DNA of 11,142 nt from Solirubrobacteraceae bacterium. Its GTDB lineage: Bacteria; Actinomycetota; Thermoleophilia; Solirubrobacterales; Solirubrobacteraceae. The notes beneath the pieces were generated by a model. It was not told the DNA's origin and ran no database searches. It saw only the letters and a list, made by a program, of their open reading frames with translations. Shown piece after piece: positions 5,813 through 11,142 of the stretch; the stretch's first letter is position 1; the number at the start of each line of letters is the position of its first letter. Location: NCBI GenBank assembly GCA_030038955.1, contig JASHQV010000211.1, positions 1 through 11,142 on the forward strand, in the 5' to 3' direction. The translations under genes were made by a program, and so were the position numbers.

Positions 5813-6991
5813 TCACGAGTCGCCGAGGTGAGCGAGCACCTCGGCCAGGTCCTTGTCGCCGCGCCCCGACAGGCAGACCACGTCCAGCTCGCTGTGCTCA
5901 GCCCCACCCGGCCCCAGCACCCAGGCCAGCGCGTGCGCGCTCTCGAGCGCCGGGATGATCCCCTCGAGCCGCGCCACGAGCACGAACGCGTCGAGCGCCT
6001 GCCGGTCGGTGACCGCCTCGTACCGGGCCCGGCCGGAGTCGCGCAGCCACGCGTGCTCGGGGCCGGTGCCGGGGTAGTCGAGGCCGGCCGAGATCGAGTG
6101 CGCCTCGAGGATCTGGCCGTCGCCGTCCTGCATCAGCGCCGAGAACGAGCCGTGCAGCACGCCCGCCGGGCCGCCGGCGGTCAGCGGCGCGCCGTGGCGG
6201 CCGCTGTCGAGCCCCTCGCCGGCCGCCTCCACCCCGATCAGCTGCACGTCGGCGTCGTCGTAGAAGCCGGCGAACATGCCGATCGCGTTGGAGCCGCCGC
6301 CGACGCACGCGATCACGCGCGCCGGCAGCCGGTCGGCCTGCGCCAGCACCTGGGCGCGCGCCTCGTCGCCGATCACGCGCTGCAGCTCGCGCACCAGCGC
6401 CGGATACGGCGCCGGCCCGACGCACGAGCCGATCACGTAGTGCGAGTGCTCGACGTTCTCGACCCAGTCGCGGATCGCCGCCGATACCGCCTCCTTGAGC
6501 GTGCGGGCGCCGGCGTCGACCTCCTCGACCCTCGCCCCCAGCAGCTGCATCCGCTGCACGTTCGGCCGCTGGCGGCGCATGTCCTCGGTGCCCATGTAGA
6601 CGACGCAGTCGAGCTCCAGCAGCGCGCACGCGGTGGCGGTCGCGACCCCGTGCTGACCGGCGCCGGTCTCGGCGATGATCCGGTGCTTGCCCATCCGCTG
6701 GGCCAGCAGGCACTGCCCGAGCGCGTTGTTGATCTTGTGGGCGCCGGTGTGGTTGAGGTCCTCGCGCTTCAGGTAGACCGGGTGGCCGGCCGCGTCGCTG
6801 AGGCGCTCGGCCAGGTACAGCGGCGACGGACGCCCGACGTAGTCGCGCAGCAGCGCCTGTAGGCGGCGGCGGTACCCCAAGTCCGCCGCCGCCTCGACCC
6901 ACGCCTGCTCGAGCTCGGTCAGCGCCGGCATCAGCGTCTCCGGCACGTACTGGCCGCCGTACGGGCCGAAGCGATGCTCGACCGTCGCCAT
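5813..6991 (-). CDS. trpB: tryptophan synthase beta subunit
   Basis: This 392-residue PLP enzyme condenses indole, received from TrpA, with L-serine to give tryptophan. It opens with the family signature FGPYGGQYVPETLMPAL (8-24). Lys86 in LNHTGAHKINNALGQ forms the PLP Schiff base and Glu108 in AETGAGQHG is the catalytic acid/base. GGGSNAIG near 230 binds the PLP phosphate, and CLSGRGDKD near the C-terminus holds the serine that contacts the pyridine nitrogen. It is the standard TrpB1 type with normal length. ATG 6991 shares its A with the TGA of trpF (TGATG), a 1-nt overlap that implies translational coupling. The long plus-strand reading frame over this gene is a codon-bias shadow. Confidence 0.98.
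   Translation of the reverse strand: MATVEHRFGPYGGQYVPETLMPALTELEQAWVEAAADLGYRRRLQALLRDYVGRPSPLYLAERLSDAAGHPVYLKREDLNHTGAHKINNALGQCLLAQRMGKHRIIAETGAGQHGVATATACALLELDCVVYMGTEDMRRQRPNVQRMQLLGARVEEVDAGARTLKEAVSAAIRDWVENVEHSHYVIGSCVGPAPYPALVRELQRVIGDEARAQVLAQADRLPARVIACVGGGSNAIGMFAGFYDDADVQLIGVEAAGEGLDSGRHGAPLTAGGPAGVLHGSFSALMQDGDGQILEAHSISAGLDYPGTGPEHAWLRDSGRARYEAVTDRQALDAFVLVARLEGIIPALESAHALAWVLGPGGAEHSELDVVCLSGRGDKDLAEVLAHLGDS
5822..5845 (-). other. stem-loop at the 3' end of trpB
   Basis: GCCGAGGTG (5822-5830) and CACCTCGGC (5837-5845) form a perfect 9-bp stem with a 6-nt loop. It covers the last codons of trpB, 6 nt before the TGA at 5815-5813. No T-run follows and the operon continues, so it is not a terminator call. 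It may slow ribosomes, stabilise an RNA end, or mean nothing. Confidence 0.45.
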
Positions 6992-7653
6992 CAGCGAGCG
7001 CCGACGGCGGCGGTCTCGTCGACGGCGGCGGCGAACGCGCGCATCGACTCGGGGTGCTTGCGTCCAGGGGCGGTCTCCACGCCGCTGGCGACGTCGACCG
7101 CGTACGGGTGCACGGCGCGGATCGCCGCGGCGACGTTGCCGGGCGTGAGGCCGCCGCTGAGGATCACCGGCACGCGCTGCGTGCGGGCCACCGCGGCCAG
7201 CTCCCAGGCGAACGTCTCGCCGGTGCCGCCGGGACGGCCGGGCACGTAGCTGTCAAGCAGGTGGAAGTCGGTGTGGAACGGGGCCAGCGCCTGGATGTCG
7301 GCGCCGCTGCGGACGCGCGCGGCCTTGATCACGCGGCAGCCGGTGCGGCGGGCGATCTCGGCGCAGAACGCCGGACCCTCGCGCCCGTGCAGCTGGATCG
7401 CGGTCAGCCCGATCGCGTCGGCCGCCTGCGTCACCTCCTCCAGCGTCGGATCGACGAACACCCCCACGACCTCGAGCTTGCGCCTGACCGCGGCGGCGAT
7501 CTCAGCGGCGACGGCTGGGTCGGCGGCACGCGGCGAGTCCGGCCACAGGATCATCCCGATCGCCCAGGCGTTCAGCGACACCGCCAGCTCGGCGTCCTCG
7601 AGGCGGGTGATCCCGCAGAACTTGATGCACGTGTGCGAGGCGGCCACGCCCAC
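6991..7653 (-). CDS. trpF: phosphoribosylanthranilate isomerase
   Basis: This protein of about 220 residues carries out the Amadori rearrangement of N-(5-phosphoribosyl)anthranilate to CdRP, the step between TrpD and TrpC. The catalytic cysteine is Cys13 in CIKFCGIT and the general acid is the Asp of LLDSYVPGRPGGTGETFAW (about 134). LSGGLTPGNV and VDVASGVETAPGRK are the phosphate-binding end of the barrel. The start is uncertain: GTG 7653, GTG 7647 and TTG 7677 are in frame, none with a good ribosome-binding site. GTG 7653 or 7647 leaves the usual short lead before the first beta strand. It overlaps trpB by 1 nt. Its gap to trpC is the largest in the operon and holds a hairpin, so it may be translated independently of trpC. 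Confidence 0.95.
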   Translation of the reverse strand: MGVAASHTCIKFCGITRLEDAELAVSLNAWAIGMILWPDSPRAADPAVAAEIAAAVRRKLEVVGVFVDPTLEEVTQAADAIGLTAIQLHGREGPAFCAEIARRTGCRVIKAARVRSGADIQALAPFHTDFHLLDSYVPGRPGGTGETFAWELAAVARTQRVPVILSGGLTPGNVAAAIRAVHPYAVDVASGVETAPGRKHPESMRAFAAAVDETAAVGAR

Positions 7654-7683
7654 ATCGTAGATACGCGGGGCACGCAACCGGCG

Positions 7684-7702
7684 CGCGCCGGACGCCGGCG
7701 CG
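7684..7702 (-). other. intercistronic GC hairpin between trpC and trpF
   Basis: CGCGCCGG (7684-7691) and CCGGCGCG (7695-7702) form a perfect 8-bp stem with a 3-nt loop, in the roughly 80-nt gap that separates trpC from trpF. There is no T-run on the minus-strand side. It could partly terminate transcription, act as a processing or stability element, or be incidental. Confidence 0.5.
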
Positions 7703-7734
7703 TGGCTCGCGATCGGGACGCGCGTGCCGCCGGC

Positions 7735-8526
7735 TCAGGCGCCGACGCCGGTCAGCTCGCGGCACGCCGCCTCGATGTCAGGCGCCCGCATCAACGCCTC
7801 CCCGACCAGCACCGCGTCGACCCCGGCGGTAGCGAGCTGCTCGAGCTCGGCGCGATGGCTGAGCCCGGACTCGGCGACGACCAGCGTCCCGTCCGGGATC
7901 TGGCGGCGTAGCTCGAACGCGCGGGCGGTGTCCACCTGCAGGGTCGCGAGGTCGCGGTTGTTGACGCCGATGATCGAGGCGCCGAGCTCGAGCGCGACGG
8001 CCAGCTCGCGGGCGTCGTGCACCTCGACGAGCGCATCCAGCTCGAGCTTGACGGCGAGCTGGTGCAGCTCGGACAGCAAGTCCGGGTCGAGCGCCGCGAC
8101 GATCAGCAGGATCGCGTCAGCGCCGGCCGCCAGCGACTCGTGCAGCTGGTAGTCCTCGACGATGAAGTCCTTGCACAGGATCGGCAGGCGCGTACAGTCG
8201 CGGGCGGCCGCCAGATCCTCTAGGCGCCCGCCGAAGCGGGTCTCCTCGGTCAGCACCGACAGCGCGGCGGCGCCAGCCCGCTCGTATGCCGTGACCACGT
8301 CCTCGAGCGGCGTCTGCGCGCGGATCGTCCCGGCCGACGGCGAGCTGCGCTTGTGCTCGGCGATCACCGACAGCCCCGGGGCAGCGAGCGCGTCGGCGAA
8401 CGAGCGGCGGTCGCCGTGGCTGGCGCGGCGCGCGGCGGCGCGGGCGAGCTCGGCCTCGGGGACGACCTCGCGCTGGGCGGCGACCCGCTCGCGGGTGCTG
8501 GCGACGATCTCGGCGAGGACGTTCAC
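7735..8526 (-). CDS. trpC: indole-3-glycerol-phosphate synthase
   Basis: This 263-residue monofunctional (beta/alpha)8 barrel closes the indole ring by decarboxylating CdRP to indole-3-glycerol phosphate, the substrate of TrpA. Signatures are VIAEHKRSSPSAG (Lys59), LCKDFIVEDYQ (Lys119, the general acid position), LVEVHDARELA, GVNNRDLATL and AESGL. GTG 8526 gives the usual N-terminus NVLAEIVAST. The frame stays open upstream into trpD, but that part is the trpD shadow. No Shine-Dalgarno sequence is visible. The start overlaps the stop of a mini-ORF (GTGA) that begins at the trpD stop, which may explain how ribosomes reach it. Confidence 0.97.
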   Translation of the reverse strand: MNVLAEIVASTRERVAAQREVVPEAELARAAARRASHGDRRSFADALAAPGLSVIAEHKRSSPSAGTIRAQTPLEDVVTAYERAGAAALSVLTEETRFGGRLEDLAAARDCTRLPILCKDFIVEDYQLHESLAAGADAILLIVAALDPDLLSELHQLAVKLELDALVEVHDARELAVALELGASIIGVNNRDLATLQVDTARAFELRRQIPDGTLVVAESGLSHRAELEQLATAGVDAVLVGEALMRAPDIEAACRELTGVGA

Positions 8527-8552
8527 GATCGGGCCGCAGTCATCGGGTTCAT
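8523..8552 (-). CDS. possible coupling mini-ORF bridging trpD and trpC
   Basis: ATG at 8552 overlaps the trpD stop (ATGA), runs nine codons (MNPMTAARS) and ends in a TGA that overlaps the trpC GTG start (GTGA). The 22-nt gap is therefore crossed by one continuous stop/start relay. trpD ends with the wobble-A codon TCA, which creates the ATG. The peptide itself is unlikely to have a function. The relay may be chance. Confidence 0.3.
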   Translation of the reverse strand: MNPMTAARS

Positions 8553-9595
8553 GAGCTGGTGGCAGCGGGCGGACCCGCCAGCTCGTGCGTCCGCTCGACG
8601 AACTGCTCGAGCTTGGCGGCGGCCGCGCCCGAGTCGATCGCCTCGCGGGCGGCCACGACCCCGCCGACCAGCGACTCGCTGCCGCCGCCGGCGTAGATCG
8701 CCGCGCCCGCGTTGAGCACGGCGAGGTCACGCGCGGCGCCGTCCTCGCCGGCGAAGATCGCGCGCGTGATCGCCGCGTTCTCGGCCGGGTCGCCGCCGGT
8801 CACCGCCGCCGCCGGGTGGCGCGGAAGCGACAGCTCCTCGGGCGTCACCGAGTACCGCCGCAGCGATCCGTCGATCACCTCCACCACCTGGGTCGAGGTG
8901 GAGATGCTGAGCTCGTCGACCCCGTCCTCGCCGCACACCAGCAGCGCGTGGCGGGTGCCGAGCAGCGCCAGCGCACCGGCCATCTTGTCGAGGCTGTCGG
9001 GGTCGGACACGCCCAGCAGCTGCCGCGTGGCGCCCGCCGGGTTGGTCAGCGGCCCGAGGAAGTTGAAGGTCGTGCGGACCGCGAGCTGGCGGCGCACCGG
9101 GATCACGTAGCGGGTTGCTGGGTGGTGGGCGGGCGCGAACATGAAGCCGAAGCCGACTTCGTCGATGCAGCGCGCCACCTGCTCGGGGCCGAGGTCGATG
9201 CGGGCGCCGAGCGCCTCCAGCAGGTCGGCCGAGCCCGACAGCCCGGTGGCCGAGCGGTTGCCGTGCTTGGCGACCGTGCAGCCCGCGCCGGCGGCGATCA
9301 GCGCCGCCGTGGTCGACACGTTGAACGTGCGTCGGCCGCCACCGGTGCCGGCCGTGTCGAGCAGGTCCGGGTGGCGAGCGGGCACCGCGGTGGCGAACTC
9401 GCGCATCGTCCGCGCCAGCCCGGCCAGCTCCTCGACGGTCTCGCCCTTGATCCGCAGCGCGATCAGGAACGCCGCGATCTGCGCCTCGGTGGCCTCGCCG
9501 GACATGATCTCGGCGAGCACCGCAGCCGTCTGCTGCTGGCTCAGGTCACGCCCGCCCGCGAGGTCGTCGATCGACGTGGTCAGCAGCGTGCTCAT
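8549..9595 (-). CDS. trpD: anthranilate phosphoribosyltransferase
   Basis: This 348-residue protein transfers phosphoribose from PRPP to anthranilate. The N-terminal helical domain (about 1-70, including the LRIKGET segment) precedes the nucleotide-binding domain. The PRPP loop is DTAGTGGGRRTFNVST (80-95), followed by AKHGNRSATGLSGSADLLEALG (from 109), NFLGPLTNPAG, and the acidic pair in GEDGVDELS that binds magnesium-PRPP. The family consensus GTGGD has Gly87 in place of Asp here. It is monofunctional (not fused to trpG) and of normal length. ATG 9595 has no clear Shine-Dalgarno sequence but is overlapped by the stop of a mini-ORF coming from trpG. Confidence 0.97.
   Translation of the reverse strand: MSTLLTTSIDDLAGGRDLSQQQTAAVLAEIMSGEATEAQIAAFLIALRIKGETVEELAGLARTMREFATAVPARHPDLLDTAGTGGGRRTFNVSTTAALIAAGAGCTVAKHGNRSATGLSGSADLLEALGARIDLGPEQVARCIDEVGFGFMFAPAHHPATRYVIPVRRQLAVRTTFNFLGPLTNPAGATRQLLGVSDPDSLDKMAGALALLGTRHALLVCGEDGVDELSISTSTQVVEVIDGSLRRYSVTPEELSLPRHPAAAVTGGDPAENAAITRAIFAGEDGAARDLAVLNAGAAIYAGGGSESLVGGVVAAREAIDSGAAAAKLEQFVERTHELAGPPAATSS
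8553..8584 (-). other. stem-loop at the 3' end of trpD
   Basis: GAGCTGG (8553-8559) pairs with CCAGCTC (8578-8584), and on the minus strand an inner GCGGG/CCCGC hairpin with loop TCCG lies between them. The structure covers the last codons of trpD, next to its stop and the following mini-ORF start. Its role is unknown. Confidence 0.4.
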
Positions 9596-9633
9596 CGGGC
9601 GCCAGCTCGCGGTCGCCGGACGCAGCGAGGCAT
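9592..9633 (-). CDS. possible coupling mini-ORF bridging trpG and trpD
   Basis: ATG at 9633 overlaps the trpG stop (TGATG), encodes MPRCVRRPRAGAR and ends in a TGA that overlaps the trpD ATG (ATGA). It exactly spans the 37-nt gap. trpD has no visible Shine-Dalgarno sequence, so reinitiation through this mini-ORF is a plausible route. The arginine-rich sequence is what GC-rich DNA gives in this frame. Confidence 0.3.
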   Translation of the reverse strand: MPRCVRRPRAGAR

Positions 9634-10205
9634 CAGCTCTGCTCCACGAAGTTCGCGAGCAGCTCGTGCCCCGATGCGGTCAGCACCGACTCGGGGTGGA
9701 ACTGCACTCCCTCGGCGGGAAGCTCGCGGTGGCGCACGGCCATCACGACGCCGTCGCCGGTCGCAGACCGCTCGAGCACCGCCGGCAGCTCCGGATCGGC
9801 GACCAGCGAGTGGTAGCGCCCGACCTCGAGCACGTCCGGCAGCCCCTTGAAGATCGTGCGCCCGTCGTGGGTGATCACGGTCGTCTTGCCGTGCACCGGC
9901 TCGTGCCGGATGACGCGGCCGCCCCACGCCTGCACGAGCGCCTGGTGGCCGAGGCAGACGCCGAGCGTCGGGATCCCGGCGACCGGGAAGCGGCGCACCG
10001 CCTCCAGCGAGATCCCCGCCTGGTCGGGCGTGCACGGGCCCGGCGAGACCACGACCCGGTCGTAGCCGCGCACCAGCAGCTCGTCGACGGTCGCGCGGTC
10101 GTGGCGCACCACCTCGATCTCGTGCGCCGGCGTCGCCAGCTCGCCGAGGTACTGGACGAGGTTGTAGGTGAAGCTGTCGTAGTTGTCGATCACGAGGATG
10201 CGCAT
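9633..10205 (-). CDS. trpG: anthranilate synthase glutamine amidotransferase subunit
   Basis: This 190-residue class I glutamine amidotransferase supplies ammonia from glutamine to TrpE. The catalytic triad is visible: Cys84 in LGVCLGHQAL, and His170 and Glu172 in VQFHPESVL. The oxyanion-loop region SPGPCTPDQAG (54-64) and the start ILVIDNYDSFTYNLVQYL are typical. PabA proteins of folate synthesis are nearly identical in motif content, so this subunit may serve both pathways; the position directly after trpE supports TrpG. ATG 10205 has GGAGAG at 10215-10210. The gap to trpE is 28 nt. Confidence 0.96.
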   Translation of the reverse strand: MRILVIDNYDSFTYNLVQYLGELATPAHEIEVVRHDRATVDELLVRGYDRVVVSPGPCTPDQAGISLEAVRRFPVAGIPTLGVCLGHQALVQAWGGRVIRHEPVHGKTTVITHDGRTIFKGLPDVLEVGRYHSLVADPELPAVLERSATGDGVVMAVRHRELPAEGVQFHPESVLTASGHELLANFVEQS

Positions 10206-10237
10206 CGGGCTCTCCGGGATTTTCGTGGCGGCGTCAC
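10190..10237 (-). CDS. possible mini-ORF across the trpE/trpG junction
   Basis: GTG at 10237 overlaps the trpE stop (GTGA), encodes MTPPRKSRRARCASS and stops at 10190, 16 nt inside trpG. Unlike the other two junctions, trpG has its own good ribosome-binding site, so this mini-ORF would not be needed for coupling. Chance is likely. Confidence 0.15.
   Translation of the reverse strand: MTPPRKSRRARCASS
10210..10215 (-). promoter_or_regulatory. Shine-Dalgarno site of trpG
   Basis: GGAGAG on the minus strand lies just before ATG 10205 and fixes the start at MRILVIDNYDS. The frame is open further upstream, but only as the trpE shadow. Confidence 0.7.
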
Positions 10238-11142
10238 TCCCAGTCGGGCTGCGCGAGCGCGAGCTCGATCGCGGCCCGCAGCGCCCGCGACTTGTTGACG
10301 GACTCCTCGTACTCGAGCGCGGGCTTGGCGTCGGCGACCGTGCCGCCGCCGGCCTGCACATGCACCTGCCCGTCCTTGACGACGGCGGTGCGGATGTGCA
10401 CGCAGGTGTCGAGGTCGCCGGTGTAGCTGGCCCACCCGATCGCGCCGCCGTAGCCGCCGCGCTTGACCGGCTCGAGCTCGTCGATGATCTCCATCGCGCG
10501 CACCTTGGGCGCGCCCGACAGCGTCCCGACCGGGTTGACTGCGCGCAGCGCCGCGAGCGCGCCGACGTCCTCCCGCAGCCGGCCCGACACGTTCGAGACG
10601 ATGTGCATCACGTGGCTGTAGTGCTCGATCGCCATCAGCTCCTCGACCTTGACGCTGCCGTACTCGCACACCCGACCGATGTCGTTGCGGCCCATGTCGA
10701 CCAGCATCACGTGCTCGGCGCGCTCCTTCGGGTCGGCCAGCAGCTGCGCGGCGATGCGGGCGTCCTCGTCGGCGTTCGCCCCCCGCGGCCGGGTTCCGGC
10801 GATCGGCGTGGTCGTCACGCGGCGGCCGTGGACGGCGATCAGCGGCTCCGGGCTGGCGCCGGCCACCTGGAAGTCCCCGAAGTCGAGGAAGTACATGTAC
10901 GGGCTGGGGTTGACGGCCCGCAGCCCCCGGTAGATGCTGAACGGGCTCAGCGGGCACCGAGCCGACCACCGCTGCGAGGGGACGACCTGGTAGGCGTCGC
11001 CGGCGCGGATGTACTCGATGATCCGGGCGACCGCGCCCTCGAACTGCTCGCGCGTCATGTTCGAGTCGAGGTCGATCGACGTCGTCTCCGGCCGCCGGGG
11101 CTCACCGGCACCCGGCGGCCGGGGCTCACCGGCACCCGGCGG
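10234..11142 (-). CDS. trpE: anthranilate synthase component I, chorismate-binding domain (partial)
   Basis: The last 302 residues are visible; the N-terminal domain with the tryptophan feedback site lies outside the window. The domain converts chorismate plus ammonia to anthranilate. Motifs in order: PSQRW, PYMYFLDFGDFQVAGASPE, PIAGTRPRG, MLVDMGRNDIGRV, HVMHIVSNVSG, PVGTLSGAPKVRAMEIIDEL, YGGAIGWASYTGDLDTCVHI, VQAGGGTVADA and a final EYEESVNKSRAL. Alanine in PIAGT favours TrpE over PabB, which usually has lysine there. A start at 11058 would remove the beginning of the domain and is not real; the frame continues to the window edge through a Pro/Gly/Glu/Arg repeat linker. It is the first visible gene of the operon. 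Confidence 0.96.
   Translation of the reverse strand, partial: PPGAGEPRPPGAGEPRRPETTSIDLDSNMTREQFEGAVARIIEYIRAGDAYQVVPSQRWSARCPLSPFSIYRGLRAVNPSPYMYFLDFGDFQVAGASPEPLIAVHGRRVTTTPIAGTRPRGANADEDARIAAQLLADPKERAEHVMLVDMGRNDIGRVCEYGSVKVEELMAIEHYSHVMHIVSNVSGRLREDVGALAALRAVNPVGTLSGAPKVRAMEIIDELEPVKRGGYGGAIGWASYTGDLDTCVHIRTAVVKDGQVHVQAGGGTVADAKPALEYEESVNKSRALRAAIELALAQPDWE
11095..11142 (-). repeat. perfect 24-bp tandem repeat in the trpE interdomain linker
   Basis: Bases 11095-11118 and 11119-11142 are identical, and the second copy ends exactly at the window edge, so more copies may follow. The period is a multiple of three and each copy encodes PPGAGEPR in the trpE frame. A further RPETTSIDLDSN follows before the chorismate-binding domain. 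The N- and C-terminal regions of TrpE are usually joined by a variable linker, so expansion here would be tolerated. Confidence 0.9.

Noticed and set aside
5828..6862. 344-codon plus-strand open frame opposite trpB
   Set aside because: It has no recognisable domain and a biased Arg/Val/His/Asp composition typical of the antisense of a GC-rich gene. trpB on the other strand is unambiguous.
6861..6894. 12-bp inverted repeat inside trpB with a 10-nt loop
   Set aside because: It arises from an Ala-Ala-Ala run facing an Arg-Arg-Arg run with GC codons, so it needs no special explanation.
8585..9850. 421-codon plus-strand open frame opposite trpD and trpG
   Set aside because: It spans two well-identified genes on the other strand and ends in low-complexity Arg/Ala/Pro sequence; a codon-bias shadow.
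10234..11142. Tryptophan attenuator or T-box
   Set aside because: Such a leader would lie upstream of trpE, which starts outside the window; no tandem Trp-codon leader peptide is visible here.

Overview
The window is very GC-rich, with G or C at most third codon positions, GTG starts on several genes and long open frames on the opposite strand of real genes. Gene content and protein sequence (separate trpE and trpG, separate trpC and trpF, actinobacterial-type PolA N-terminus, Ser-rich lipoprotein linkers, an AbiEi/DUF559 protein) suggest a high-GC actinobacterium. The class Thermoleophilia (Solirubrobacterales-like) is my best guess. That is inference: no rRNA or other definitive marker is present.

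Layout, left to right. (1) 1-927, minus strand: the 5'-3' exonuclease part of DNA polymerase I (polA), cut by the window edge. (2) 928-1209: a divergent intergenic region with a repeated, operator-like 25-bp motif: two direct copies and one inverted copy lying on the ribosome-binding site and start codon of the next gene. (3) 1210-2154, plus strand: a protein with an AbiEi-type winged-helix N-terminus and a DUF559/Vsr-like nuclease C-terminus. (4) 2155-2261: a convergent intergenic region with a strong GC hairpin. (5) 2262-11142, minus strand: one long gene cluster, transcribed from right to left: trpE (partial), trpG, trpD, trpC, trpF, trpB, trpA, a 53-residue two-helix membrane protein, and two related branched-chain-amino-acid-type substrate-binding lipoproteins.

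The seven trp products make the complete chorismate-to-tryptophan pathway: TrpE/TrpG (anthranilate synthase), TrpD (phosphoribosyl transfer), TrpF (isomerase), TrpC (indoleglycerol-phosphate synthase), TrpA/TrpB (tryptophan synthase). Gaps are short (down to a 1-nt overlap at trpF/trpB), and the membrane protein and first lipoprotein follow trpA by 21 and 12 nt. The tail is therefore probably co-transcribed and may connect pathway output to solute sensing or uptake, but no permease or ATPase gene is present. The operon promoter and any leader or attenuator lie upstream of trpE, outside the window.

Most unusual sequence structure: two long perfect inverted repeats inside trpA (a 22-bp stem with a 4-nt loop, and a 36-bp loopless palindrome); a perfect 24-bp tandem repeat in frame in the trpE interdomain linker, ending at the window edge; mini-ORFs that bridge the trpG/trpD and trpD/trpC gaps with overlapping stop/start codons on both sides; and the operator-like repeats before the AbiEi/DUF559 gene. 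I found no tRNA, rRNA, CRISPR array or insertion sequence.
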